From NCBI GenBank assembly GCA_963082975.1, contig OY720350.1, positions 636,001-700,000 of the forward strand: DNA of 64,000 bases, given 5' to 3'. The notes under the pieces are model-generated. The model saw nothing but the letters and a program-made list of their open reading frames with translations. It had not been told where the DNA came from and did not search any database. The position numbers and the translations under genes were made by a program. How positions within the stretch are numbered: the stretch's first letter is position 1; each line of letters begins with the position of its first letter. Source of the stretch: Labia minor. Taxonomy: Eukaryota; Arthropoda; Insecta; Dermaptera; Spongiphoridae. Below, in pieces: positions 57,201 through 63,653 of the stretch.

Positions 57201-58058
57201 AGGGAATGTTTTTTAGATAATCGGTGTTTGATAACCAAGAATCGATGTTAGAATTTTGTCTCCAATGGGCGGGGGGGTGGGAGGTGATTTTTGACTAATA
57301 TAATAATTGTATATACGAGATATAATATAATATAAGAAGTATATTGGGTGAATATTTTGTATATCCTCTCTATTCTATTCGAAATAATAATAAATATTAT
57401 TTTGTATTTATTATAAAGACATTTCTCATGGCTAGAAGAACACAACAAATTGACAGACATTTGTTTTGTTTTTTTTGTTTTTTTTTTTTTTTTTTTTTTG
57501 TCTATTCTATACTTTTGGATCATCAGTATCAGTATCATCATCATCATCATCATCATCATTTATTCAAAATAGTAATAGTATTCTTAATGTTTAATAAGGG
57601 AATGATATATTTATTGTTTTTTGTTTGTGCAGGATGACACTTCGAAATCGTCTTCAGCTGCCAATGAGCTTGGTTTGGCAAATGTTGGCGGCGTATTTGT
57701 CGTGTTGCTGGGCGGCATGGGTGTGGCTTGTGTGATCGCCGTGTGCGAGTTCGTCTGGAAGTCGAGGAAGGTGGCCGTGGATGAACGGGTGAGCTGCAGC
57801 AACGGCGGCAGTAGCAACGGCTCAGGGATCGGTGTGGTTGGTGGGGGCGGAATGTCGGGGTCCCATCACCATCATCATCATCATCATCATCAACATCAAC
57901 ATCACCAACATCATCATGCCACCAATCGAATGAGAAGTCATGAATCAACGGTGGCAGCCGCAGCAGCGGTATCCACGCCAAATAAATCGGCTAGCCATTC
58001 ACCCACTGCAGCCTCACTGCTATCCGCCGATATTCCCGTCCCTGATATTGTACTCTAA
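23012..58058 (+). CDS. Kainate-type ionotropic glutamate receptor subunit, 15-exon gene (span)
   Basis: Joining 15 coding exons (with one of two alternatives for exon 11) gives 2,814 nt and 937 residues with every splice phase consistent. The product would be a glutamate-gated cation channel subunit of the kainate class in the neuronal plasma membrane. It has a signal peptide (about 1-25), amino-terminal domain (about 28-400), S1 half of the ligand-binding domain (about 420-545), M1 (about 549-567), re-entrant pore loop (about 595-613), M3 with SYTANLAAF (635-643), S2 (about 650-795), M4 (about 816-836) and a cytosolic tail with poly-His (874-891). Ligand contacts expected from the family are visible: Arg508, the 674-675 Ser-Thr and Glu725. 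It resembles insect KaiR1D/Grik receptors as I remember them; orthology is inferred, not computed. Introns range from 102 bp to about 6.4 kb. Confidence 0.93.
23434..23760 (-). repeat. Inverted sibling of the 17.1-17.4 kb LTR-like repeat (intron 1)
   Basis: On the minus strand this matches about 17090-17403 with moderate divergence, ending TTTAGGCCTTACAA. It occupies roughly half of the 764-bp intron 1. Confidence 0.6.
23873..24028 (+). CDS. Receptor exon 2: amino-terminal domain start
   Basis: Acceptor TTTTAG at 23867-23872, donor GAG|GTAAAC. It encodes [20 protein letters not shown] and then a stretch ending [11 protein letters not shown], the first strand and helix of the bilobed (LIVBP-like) amino-terminal domain. 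Enters phase 1 and leaves phase 1. A CAA microsatellite follows directly in the intron. Confidence 0.93.
24029..26702. other. Receptor intron 2
   Basis: 2,674 bp. I see T and A homopolymers, CTTT and GCTT microsatellites (24881-24908, 25747-25778), AAT runs (26490-26523, 26538-26611) and a LINE-tail fragment at 26280-26465. No hidden exon recognised. Confidence 0.6.
26280..26465 (+). pseudogene. LINE C-terminal fragment (intron 2)
   Basis: The open plus-strand frame ends with [15 protein letters not shown] and a stop, resembling the VAKHFRV ending of the fragment at 14772-14906. The upstream part is basic and lacks a clear domain. It is a probable 5'-truncated LINE tail. Confidence 0.35.
26703..26887 (+). 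CDS. Receptor exon 3: amino-terminal domain
   Basis: Acceptor ATTTTAG, donor AAG|GTATAT. It encodes [20 protein letters not shown] and onward to PHPTTLSK, including the FGPQSA loop typical of iGluR amino-terminal domains. Enters phase 1, leaves phase 0. In-frame with exon 4 after an intron of only 129 bp that consists largely of ATT repeats. Confidence 0.94.
27017..27174 (+). CDS. Receptor exon 4: amino-terminal domain
   Basis: Acceptor AATTGTAG, donor CACAG|GTAATA. It encodes [20 protein letters not shown] and ends GEGNDH(R). The [12 protein letters not shown] strand is characteristic of the second half of lobe 1 in kainate receptors. Leaves phase 2. Confidence 0.94.
29002..29661 (+). repeat. 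Dispersed repeat family copy D (near full length)
   Basis: About 660 bp from AAATAAGTTGACCTGTGGCC to CTATCGTCGGTGGGTAAAA. It carries two TGACGTCA sites (29202-29209, 29222-29229) 20 bp apart. It also carries two versions of a module that begins TGCATGATTCGTGG and ends with a CTATCGTCG string. No coding capacity is seen; a non-autonomous element is likely. Confidence 0.8.
30131..30707 (+). repeat. Dispersed repeat family copy E
   Basis: Same start as copy D and end CTATCGTCGGTCAGTAAAAA, with small internal losses. The first TGCATGATTCGTGG of the bipartite module is gone. Its two CRE-like sites are degraded (TGATGTCA and TGACGTCC), unlike those in copies D and G. A GGAC/GGAT tract lies at 30570-30596. 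Confidence 0.8.
32268..32909 (+). repeat. Dispersed repeat family copy F (near full length)
   Basis: Start AAATAAGTTGACCTGTGGCC, end GTATCGTCGGTCGGTAAAAA. One intact TGACGTCA (32471-32478) and one altered site remain. A (GGAC)n expansion is at 32757-32779. Confidence 0.8.
33605..33908 (+). CDS. Receptor exon 5: amino-terminal domain lobe 2
   Basis: Acceptor GTTTTAG, donor CGG|GTAAGA. It starts [20 protein letters not shown] and ends KLDFGPTR. The HIVLDCS strand, the [20 protein letters not shown] segment and the FRLVDP string are the familiar lobe-2 pattern of kainate receptor amino-terminal domains. Enters phase 2, leaves phase 0; 304 bp. Confidence 0.95.
34720..34836 (+). pseudogene. LINE reverse-transcriptase-end fragment
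   Basis: A 39-codon plus-strand frame reads [18 protein letters not shown] and then [16 protein letters not shown] before a stop. The [11 protein letters not shown] motif is the widespread end of LINE reverse-transcriptase ORFs. The RSW...RDTW pattern is shared with 14772-14906, so both belong to related elements. Confidence 0.65.
35730..35978. mobile_element. MITE with about 28-bp inverted termini (TA target)
   Basis: The left end TATAGTCGGGGAGAGTAAGA continues GTTGGTGCA; the right end is the reverse complement with one gap and one change (TATAGTCGAGGAGGTAAGAG...). TA dinucleotides at both edges suit a Tc1/mariner-type target. The 245-bp body is non-coding, GC-richer than the intron, with an A-rich middle. 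Confidence 0.75.
36258..36676 (+). mobile_element. Probable solo LTR (419 bp)
   Basis: It begins TGTAACGTTTAAAATTTCGC and ends TTATTTACA, flanked by ATAT on both sides (weak evidence, as the flank is AT-repeat). The 5' part is GC-richer than the intron. A TATATATATATGAATC stretch and an AATAAATAAATTATTT poly(A)-like stretch fall in LTR-like order. No internal region is attached. Confidence 0.45.
37045..37197 (+). CDS. Receptor exon 6: amino-terminal domain
   Basis: Acceptor TTGTTTAG, donor GTT|GTAAGT; phase 0 at both ends, 51 codons. It reads [20 protein letters not shown] and ends SLINYMRV. The [14 protein letters not shown] helix is highly typical of the family. Confidence 0.95.
37198..38972. 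other. Receptor intron 6
   Basis: 1.8 kb. It starts with a T run, then an AAT run (37341-37387). The segment 38190-38590 looks like a decayed coding remnant ending in a lysine-rich frame ([20 protein letters not shown] and onward), possibly a transposon relic; I cannot name it. Confidence 0.5.
38973..39191 (+). CDS. Receptor exon 7: end of amino-terminal domain, linker to S1
   Basis: Acceptor TTATTAG, donor TTA|GTAAGT; phase 0 both ends, 73 codons. It carries [20 protein letters not shown], then [17 protein letters not shown], and ends VVTTIL. The GLTG.IKFD and IGTWN strings are hallmarks of kainate receptors; TTIL leads into the first S1 strand. Confidence 0.95.
39192..40087. other. Receptor intron 7
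   Basis: 896 bp of AT-rich intron; nothing recognised. Confidence 0.6.
40088..40294 (+). CDS. Receptor exon 8: S1 ligand-binding segment
   Basis: Acceptor ATTGCAG, donor CAG|GTTTGT; phase 0, 69 codons. It starts [20 protein letters not shown] and continues through [20 protein letters not shown] to [12 protein letters not shown]. These are the S1 signature segments (FEGY.IDLI, WDGMI.ELL) that form one face of the glutamate pocket. Confidence 0.96.
40295..43388. other. Receptor intron 8
   Basis: 3.1 kb. It holds an (AT)n run (41638-41680) and two inverted fragments related to the middle of the dispersed family (about 41745-41890, with one TGACGTCA near 41875, and 42425-42475). It also has a lone mariner TIR (42500-42536) and a CAGTGTTTCCCAATCATTTT string at 42562 that resembles one end of a hAT element. 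No exon recognised. Confidence 0.55.
42500..42536. mobile_element. Solo mariner terminal inverted repeat
   Basis: TCACGGACTTATTGACCTGC continues CCTCGTA and is the reverse complement of the terminal repeat at 4684-4720 with few mismatches. The body of the element is missing. Confidence 0.65.
43389..43473 (+). CDS. Receptor exon 9: S1 with ligand-binding arginine
   Basis: Acceptor TTTTTAG, donor TTG|GTATGT. It encodes [20 protein letters not shown] followed by FTMPFMNLG. The Arg in YDREQ (residue 508) is the family's conserved contact to the glutamate alpha-carboxylate, and DLTIT precedes it as expected. Leaves phase 1; intron 9 is only 102 bp. Confidence 0.95.
43576..43714 (+). CDS. Receptor exon 10: end of S1 and transmembrane helix M1
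   Basis: Acceptor CAATAG, donor CCAG|GTAAAA, phases 1 to 2. It reads [20 protein letters not shown], then a [19 protein letters not shown] helix and ILAR. The strings ISILYRKP and the post-M1 ILAR are typical. A 36-nt CU tract (43737-43772) begins about 20 nt downstream of the donor, upstream of the alternative exon pair. Confidence 0.96.
43715..45799. other. Receptor intron 10, upstream of the alternative pore exons
   Basis: 2.1 kb. It starts with the CU tract and ends with a long (GT)n at 45742-45768, 31 nt before the exon 11a acceptor. Two open frames (44141-44410 and 45006-45305) have no recognisable domain and no plausible splice continuity with the receptor; decayed mobile-element coding is possible. 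Confidence 0.5.
45800..45937 (+). CDS. Receptor exon 11a: pore-loop exon, version a
   Basis: Acceptor TTGAATCAG (45791-45799), donor CCCAA|GTAAGC, phase 2 to phase 2, 138 bp. With the split codons it reads [20 protein letters not shown], then [17 protein letters not shown] and MQQGCDFLP(K). It encodes the M1-M2 linker and re-entrant pore loop. The Q/R site (residue 606) is Gln, codon CAG, and +4 is Asp (610), so a calcium-permeable, polyamine-sensitive pore is expected from family knowledge. The acceptor lacks a polypyrimidine tract; a (GT)n run lies upstream instead. It is one of a tandem pair with exon 11b, 105 bp downstream. Confidence 0.93.
46043..46180 (+). CDS. Receptor exon 11b: pore-loop exon, version b
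   Basis: Acceptor GGCCCTTAG (46034-46042), donor CCCAA|GTAAGT, phase 2 to phase 2, 138 bp, the same as 11a. It reads [20 protein letters not shown], then [17 protein letters not shown] and MQQGSDIAP(K). By my count 34 of 45 residues match 11a. The 11 differences include six near the pore: C/S, M/L, A/T, C/S, F/I and L/A. The Q/R site is Gln (codon CAA) and +4 is Asp, as in 11a. Its NSLWF...MQQGSD pattern looks closer to vertebrate kainate pores, and 11a closer to my memory of fly KaiR1D. Both copies are undamaged and splice-compatible, so this is a functional alternative, not a relic. Confidence 0.93.
48291..49141 (+). pseudogene. Decayed mariner transposase (cecropia-type relic)
   Basis: Plus-strand pieces read [20 protein letters not shown] with a downstream NRKRGKG, then [16 protein letters not shown] and [17 protein letters not shown] in other frames. 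The first catalytic Asp is replaced (ITGGEKW) and the second site reads HNNA. Many stops and frameshifts are present. The 3' end at about 49116-49141 (TTTTCTCGTCCCCCTAATA) looks like a terminal repeat; its partner on the left is absent, so the copy is 5'-truncated. Confidence 0.8.
49794..49917. repeat. 48-bp-arm hairpin (MITE or miRNA-like)
   Basis: Arms 49794-49841 and 49870-49917 match at 42 of 48 positions (core ATTATCCATTTGGA), with a 28-nt loop. At least one of the mismatches would be a G:U pair in RNA. It sits in the sense direction within the receptor transcript. It could be a tiny MITE or an intronic microRNA precursor. Confidence 0.6.
49973..50528 (+). repeat. Dispersed repeat family copy G (5'-truncated)
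   Basis: Starts at ATCTATTAATGTAATAAAAA and runs to CTATCGTCGGTCGGTAAAAA. Both TGACGTCA sites are intact (50073-50080 and 50093-50100, again 20 bp apart). It ends about 130 bp before exon 12. Confidence 0.8.
50657..50855 (+). CDS. Receptor exon 12: M3 and start of S2
   Basis: Acceptor TATTTTAG, donor CGG|GTGAGT, phase 2 to phase 0. It reads [20 protein letters not shown], then [20 protein letters not shown] and ends [22 protein letters not shown] is the invariant M3 gating motif; the Ser-Thr in GGGST (about 674-675) contacts glutamate in the family. It joins either 11a or 11b, since both leave AA in phase 2. Confidence 0.96.
50856..53462. other. Receptor intron 12
   Basis: 2.6 kb. Only simple repeats recognised, including an (ACGT)n run at 52418-52436. 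Several stretches between 51350 and 53200 are of moderate complexity without recognisable coding. Confidence 0.55.
53463..53694 (+). CDS. Receptor exon 13: S2 with ligand-binding glutamate
   Basis: Acceptor GTGTCCAG, donor CCAA|GTGAGT, phase 0 to phase 1. It reads [20 protein letters not shown], then a [17 protein letters not shown] stretch and [13 protein letters not shown]. The Glu in FLMEST (725) is the family's contact to the ligand amino group; KGYGIAMP is the hinge strand of S2. Confidence 0.96.
53803..53918 (+). CDS. Receptor exon 14: end of S2
   Basis: Acceptor ATTATAG, donor AGA|GTGAGA, phase 1 to phase 0. It reads [20 protein letters not shown] and then [19 protein letters not shown]. 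The preceding intron is 108 bp. If intron 14 is retained, translation adds 13 residues and stops at 53957-53959, losing M4. Confidence 0.95.
53919..57632. other. Receptor intron 14
   Basis: 3.7 kb. It opens with long CT runs (54050-54105, 54188-54221), a G run (54817-54832), a T run (55560-55584), the second copy of the 13.9-kb repeat (56119-56457) and a SINE-like tail (56904-56979). Open frames here carry no recognisable domain. Confidence 0.6.
56119..56457. repeat. Dispersed repeat, copy 2 (see 13907-14258)
   Basis: Direct copy of 13907-14258 with few substitutions and a shorter (CT)n run. It includes the pyrimidine-rich CTCCTTTGCAGATAGAGAG string that could act as a cryptic splice acceptor inside intron 14. 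Confidence 0.85.
57633..58058 (+). CDS. Receptor exon 15: M4 and cytosolic tail
   Basis: Acceptor TTTGTGCAG. It encodes [20 protein letters not shown], the hydrophobic M4 (about 816-836) and [16 protein letters not shown] Gly/Ser-rich stretch follows, then an 18-residue His/Gln tract (874-891) from CAT/CAC/CAA codons, an Ala/Ser/Pro-rich end and the final PDIVL before TAA. The last three residues fit a class II PDZ ligand. GC content is far above the surroundings. A strong donor-like CGG|GTGAGC lies at 57788/57789, right where the conserved part ends, so an alternative tail spliced to a downstream exon is possible. Confidence 0.92.
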   Translation, partial: DDTSKSSSAANELGLANVGGVFVVLLGGMGVACVIAVCEFVWKSRKVAVDERVSCSNGGSSNGSGIGVVGGGGMSGSHHHHHHHHHQHQHHQHHHATNRMRSHESTVAAAAAVSTPNKSASHSPTAASLLSADIPVPDIVL

Positions 58059-58547
58059 TAATTAAATAATAATCAATTATTATTGTTATTATTATTATTA
58101 TTATACAACAACACCACACACCACAAATATCTCACACATTTTTATATAGCATACATCATTTATTTATTTATTTATTTATTCGTTCATTCATTCATTACTA
58201 CTTCTATCACTTATGTATCTAATGATGTTGATGATGATGCTGATGATGATGTTGATGATCATAAAAGTAGGATATTGGAAGGAGTATTAAAACAGTTATT
58301 AGAGTTCAGGTTTAAATTTAATCAACAAACCCCTTTGACGGTGTTAATCCAATGCAGGGTAAAAAATACAAACCGTAGACATTCAATTACTTTGTCTTCT
58401 TAAATAAAAAAAAAAAGGCAATGATTGAAGAATTGAATTCATTCAAAACTTATTTAATATATTATATTATATTAAATAAATATATAAAAAAAAAAGAATA
58501 TATATAGATATTTTTAGTCAATGGTTGTCACATGAGTTTATGTTTGC

Positions 58548-58585
<38 letters not shown>

Positions 58586-61500
58586 TCTTTCTATTTCTAT
58601 TTTTCTTTACTTTCTCTCAGTGTTAAAAATCTTTTACTCTATTATAAATATATATATGTAAATAATAATTTAGATTTTATTTATTTATTTATTATTAGTA
58701 TCATTATTTTATATGAAATTTAAATTAAAGACTTTCTACATTAAAAAGATGATAGAATTTTTATTTTTATTTTTTTTTTTTTTTTTTTTTTTGGAATATT
58801 TTTAAAAAGCAGGCAATTTATAATGTGCAAATAATTCCTGAATGAATTTATTTATTTATTTATTTATTTATATATGATAGTATACTCAATTAATTTATTA
58901 TTATTATCATTATTATTATTATTATTATTATTATAAATTAAACATAATAATATTGTAGGTATTACCCGGTGTGGTGGGTTCATTCTCTCCTATACCTCCC
59001 CCTCCTCTCTCTCCTATTTTTTTTTCTCTCTTTCTCAATAAAATAGGTAGAATATTATAATTATATAAAAGTAAAAGAAATTTGAATGTAGCAATAAAAA
59101 TGGAAATAGAAAGTTTTAAGAAGAATTTGTGTGTGCTACATTCTCCTTGGAGACTAAAGAAAATTATTAATTGGTTATTTAAAAGATAGTCATTAATTTT
59201 AGAACATGAAAAGTAATTTTATTTTGTTATTTGTATATTTATTTATATTATGATCAAAATAAGATCTCTCCCAATAAGTATCGATATTTATTTGTCTTCA
59301 ATTTCAATTTGAATCTTATTTGAATCTTATTTGAACATTTGAACATTTGAACATTTGAACATTTGAACATAGAGATAGAATGTATATTCCATCATTCTCC
59401 TTATAGGACTATTATAAAGTATGACCTGAGTTAACGCCATGTATACGTTCGTATACGTTCCATTAATTAAAGTAGAGCGTAACATGTAACAAATGTAAAT
59501 GAGGTGGGTTATGGGGAAGATGAGTAGAGACAAATAATGGCCCATTAAAAATTTTACCATTCAATTTATTAATTATGTTTTTTTATAATAAAACAAAAAT
59601 CTTTACCTACGTATATCTAATCTTCTAATCTCTTGGATTTTAGTTTCTAATAAAATCCTTTTTCTTGTTACTTTCTTTCTAGTTATTTTTGCGTTGTTTT
59701 ATTATCACCCATAATATTTGTCACTATATATCCATCCATCCATCTTTATATTATATAAATTTATTCTTACATAAACAATATAAACAATAAAACAAATGTT
59801 TGAAACGATAGAAATACGTTCGTATAACATAAAGAAATGAAGAAATACAGACAAACGGATCACGAAAAATCTAACGCTGCATATAATTTCAAAGAATCCA
59901 AAAATTAAAAAAAAAATAAAAAAAACAAACAAAGAAAGTTAAACCGAAATAGAATTAAACGTGGTCTCACTGTATATATATATATATATATATATAATAA
60001 CAGATCAAGAGTTTAACATAATAAATATAAATATTATATTGCAGAGAATTCATTGACGAATATGTTAGGATGAGATTCCACAAGATTTTATTTGAAATCT
60101 CATTAATTTTACGACAAAAAAAAAAAACAAACTAAGCGCTGTGTAAAAAAAATATTTGAAAAAATAATTATGTATTACTATTTTAGATAAGAGAAATATT
60201 ATATAGAAATTATAATATATAAAAATATTTAAGTAAATTTAAACTATGAATTGTAAGATTTTTAAATATTTATTATGTAAAACTTTTGCTCATCTATATC
60301 TATATCTATATCTATATAATAAATAATAATAATAGATTAGAATATATATATATATATATATATAAATTAAAATATATAAATTGTAAAAGAAATTTGATGT
60401 AATTATTATTATTTTATTTTAATTTTTCTCTTTATCAGCATAATATACTAACTAAAAATATAATTTTGATATCAATTGTATATTTTAGTAATATTTTTAT
60501 GATATGATACTCTAAAATAAAATCATAATCATTTCGCGTTATTTAAACATAATAATAAATCATACGTCGAGAGAATGCAATTAATTTGATTTAAAATATT
60601 GTAGAATTATTAATCATTTAAAAATTCAGTGTTTTTTTTTTCATCTCTTCTCCAACCCTGCTTCATTTTTTAATAAATTTTCTTAAATTTTCATAAATAA
60701 AGAAAATATATAAGTATATGATTATATTGTTCTTTTTATGCAGATGCCATTCATTCATTATACATTATGGAGATAATAATTATTATCATTAAATTAATAG
60801 AGTATTAAGGGCAGCAAATATTTGTATTATTTGTAATATGAAATACTACGAAATATAAAATTGAATGTACCATTCAAGGATGATGAAATGTAAATTAATT
60901 AGCTACGTTTCGGACAAGCCACAAGGCACCTTCCTCATAAAGCAATGAATGATTAGGCACTCACTGTTCATTTGTCAATGATTTATATTTATATAGATAA
61001 TTTGGAATAAAAGAAATGAAAATTTAAAGGTGGGGGAGAGTGAAAGGAATCCGAAACGTAGCTAATCCCATAACATTTCTTCTTATTGTATGTGTACATT
61101 CTGTATAGATAGTATTTTGTTATTGCAAATAAAATAAATAAATAAATGTATCATGTGTTTGTTTGTTTGTTTTTTTTTATTTTCATTTTCACTCCGATCA
61201 TCTTCTTACTCACTTCCTTGCTGCCCCCCCTCCCCCACACCTCCCACCTTCCACCTACAAATTTTTAACGGTTTTTTTGTGCATTTTAAGTTATTTATTA
61301 TTTATTCCAAAATTATATTATTATATTAAATAGAATTTAAAAAATATATTTTTCGAAATAATCTTAATTCTGATTTCTCAGTGAAAGAGCGAAATGTGTG
61401 CATTGGAGTATTTTCATAAAGAAGATCGATAATTAGATATACTAATTATTATCGCTAATAGTATTAATATCAAAAAAGGTAGTGGTGTTGTATAAACAGT

Positions 61501-61692
61501 ACATCAGATTCGCTCAACCTCGATTTTTGATTTTTCTTGATTAGAGACCACTCACATAGTCCATTCAGTCGACTTTGTCCCCACACACACCTCCTCTACT
61601 CTACTCTACTCTACTCTACTCTACTATTGAGAAATTCCTTTGCCAAGCAAGCCTCAAAGTTGAAAGTTAAGCGTGTTGCCTGCATCCCATTA

Positions 61693-61723
<31 letters not shown>

Positions 61724-61975
61724 GAGATTAATTAAGGCTGTAATGAAAATATATACTAATATATTTTAAAAAAATGTATTATCTTTTAAATTTTGTACCC
61801 GTATGCTACTTTTATTAAATTATATCAAATTTATTTTTGATTTCTCCCTCCCTCCCTCCCTCCCTCTCTCTTCCCTTTTCTCTCTCTCTCTCTTTTGATT
61901 GGTGTTGCTTTAGAATGATTTTCACTCGTATTTGTATGCGTGGTTATGCCTGATATGTATGTATGAATGTAAATA

Positions 61976-62010
<35 letters not shown>

Positions 62011-62024
62011 AATAATATCTCGCG

Positions 62025-62070
<46 letters not shown>

Positions 62071-62077
62071 GCATGTT

Positions 62078-62117
<40 letters not shown>

Positions 62118-62129
62118 TGTTGTTGGGTG
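58059..62129. other. Presumed 3' UTR and downstream non-coding DNA
   Basis: No gene seen. It contains ATT, GATGAT and CT repeats, a T run (58770-58791), five 8-mer GAACATTT repeats (59334-59372) and AATAAA signals at several places. A plausible poly(A) site is AATAAAATAAATAAATAAAT (61130-61149), followed by TGTGTTTGTTTG. Where the receptor transcript ends cannot be told. Confidence 0.45.
60898..61066. repeat. Inverted repeat with TTAGCTACGTTTCGGA arms
   Basis: ATTAGCTACGTTTCGGA (60899-60915) and its exact complement TCCGAAACGTAGCTAAT (61049-61065) bracket about 130 bp. On the minus strand the left arm is preceded by TATGAGGAAGGTGCCTTG and CTTGTCCGAAAC, a string often seen at ends of Penelope-like elements and loosely like a hammerhead core. 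No coding is present. Confidence 0.6.
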
Positions 62130-62363
62130 GTGTTCAACTGAATTGCCGTCCCCGGTTTATCCCAATTGTGCTGCTGCTGCCGCCGTGGCCGCCGCCGCCG
62201 CCGCTACCGTTGCCGCCTTCACCTCCACCGCCACGACACCGTCACCGCCATCACAATACAATCACGATCATCCCGGCAGGATGTGAGTACAACTCGCCTA
62301 CCTCCTGTCCTCTTCTCGCGCACCGTCTCTGAAATAGCCAAGGAAATGGACAGGGCGTAAGGC
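62130..62363 (+). CDS. GC-rich candidate exon (unplaced)
   Basis: A sharply GC-rich block in AT-rich DNA. One plus-strand frame gives an Ala-rich run and then TATTPSPPSQYNHDHPGRM, ending at a consensus donor AGGAT|GTGAGTAC (62282/62283). Alternatively CCCGGCAG (62272-62279) is an acceptor for a phase-0 terminal exon reading DVSTTRLPPVLFSRTVSEIA with a stop at 62358-62360. Either could join the donor at 57788 of the receptor or belong to a new gene. No family is recognised, so this is a candidate only. Confidence 0.3.
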
Positions 62364-62418
62364 CCATCTCGCCACGGTGCGTATCCCCAATTCAACAACA
62401 ACAACAACAACAACAACC

Positions 62419-62454
<36 letters not shown>

Positions 62455-62903
62455 ACACATACACACACACACATACTAAATTATACAGAGGGGTTGTTGT
62501 TTAATTTGCTCTTTCTCTCTCTCTCTCTCTCTCTTTGTTTTTTGTTTTGTTTGTTTGTTTTTTTTTTTTAAATTATTTATAATTAAATAATTTCTATTTA
62601 AGTATTATTTGTCTTATCTCTTTAACAATTAATTAATTTCTATTAATTTTTATATCAATTCTCTAAGCAATTTATTATTTGTATTTATTATGTTCACAAA
62701 GCTCGTTTACGAATTTAAATTATATGGGCTATTTCAGAGACATTTCGAATAGTTACTTTTTACTTTTCTCTCTTAATTACGTTTTTTTTTTTTCTTAATT
62801 ATATTCCATTTCTGTATCAATTAATTTAATTCCTATTTATTCTTAATTTATTGTTTTATATCCATTATATAGTGTTGTTAAATAAGGGACCAAAAATTAA
62901 ATA
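62364..62903. other. Simple repeats and AT-rich DNA
   Basis: CAA repeats (62393-62415), CT and CA runs (62424-62473, 62512-62534) and T-rich sequence. No gene seen. Confidence 0.5.
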
Positions 62904-62905
62904 TA

Positions 62906-63651
62906 CACCCTCCATTCCAGAAGAAACCGAACTTTTAAAAAAAAAAAAAATAGTACCTCTAATGGCATCTGTTGTAATATTTTACCCGTAGATGGATCGG
63001 CTTAGTCCCTCATTGACAACTGGTATTTGGATGCATACAACCAAATTTATTCTGTTTCAAATGTCAGTGTGTTTTGTGCACAGTGTGTCGGAAAATGAGT
63101 TTCAAACAAAAAGCTGCAATTGATTTTTGTGTTAAACTTGGTAAAATTTTTACTGAAACGCACCATATGTTACAAAATGCATATGAAGATGATTGTCTAT
63201 CCCGTACGCAAGTTTACGTGTGGTTCGGGCGTTTCGAATCGGGAAATATCGAGAAATTGGCAGTTGGACTCTTTTGCATGATAATGCACCATCACATCGT
63301 TCGCGACTTGTAAAACTGAATTTTTGGTCAAAAATCACGTTATTCCTTTGCATCATTCGCCCTATTCACCAGATCTGGCTCTGTGCGACTTTTATCTGTT
63401 CCCTAAACTGCATTTGGCGATGAAAGGAAAGTGGCGCCATTGAGAAGTCCTCGTGACCGACGTCCTAAATAAAGACCATTCCCATAAAGGACATGGAGAA
63501 GTCGTTTGACAACTTGTTGGAACGTGCAAATTTGTGTATCGAGGCAGAAGGGGAATACATTGATTAATAAAAATGATTTGTTCCAAAATGTACATTGATT
63601 TTTTTTTTGTTTTTTTTTTAATAAGTTTGGTTTCTTTTGGAATGGAGGCTG
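62906..63651 (+). mobile_element. Internally deleted mariner element
   Basis: Inverted termini CACCCTCCATTCCAGAAGAA / CAGCCTCCATTCCAAAAGAA (about 30 bp, few mismatches) are bounded by TA at 62904-62905 and 63652-63653. Total 746 bp, well below the usual 1.3 kb. Inside, the transposase start (63094, MSFKQKAAIDFC... to VWFGRF) jumps straight to the second catalytic Asp (HDNAPSH, 63280-63282) and the third (CDF, about 63387-63389). The first catalytic Asp has been deleted and at least two frameshifts separate the pieces. Non-autonomous copy. Confidence 0.85.
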
Positions 63652-63653
63652 TA

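Noticed and set aside
57556..57981. 141-residue minus-strand frame opposite exon 15
   Set aside because: Antisense shadow of the receptor tail; His-codon repeats read as Asp/Met runs.
62081..62332. Proline-rich frame through the GT microsatellite and GCC block
   Set aside because: Starts in (GT)n and is the alternate reading of GCC repeats; the Ala-rich frame meets a donor better, and even that is only a candidate.
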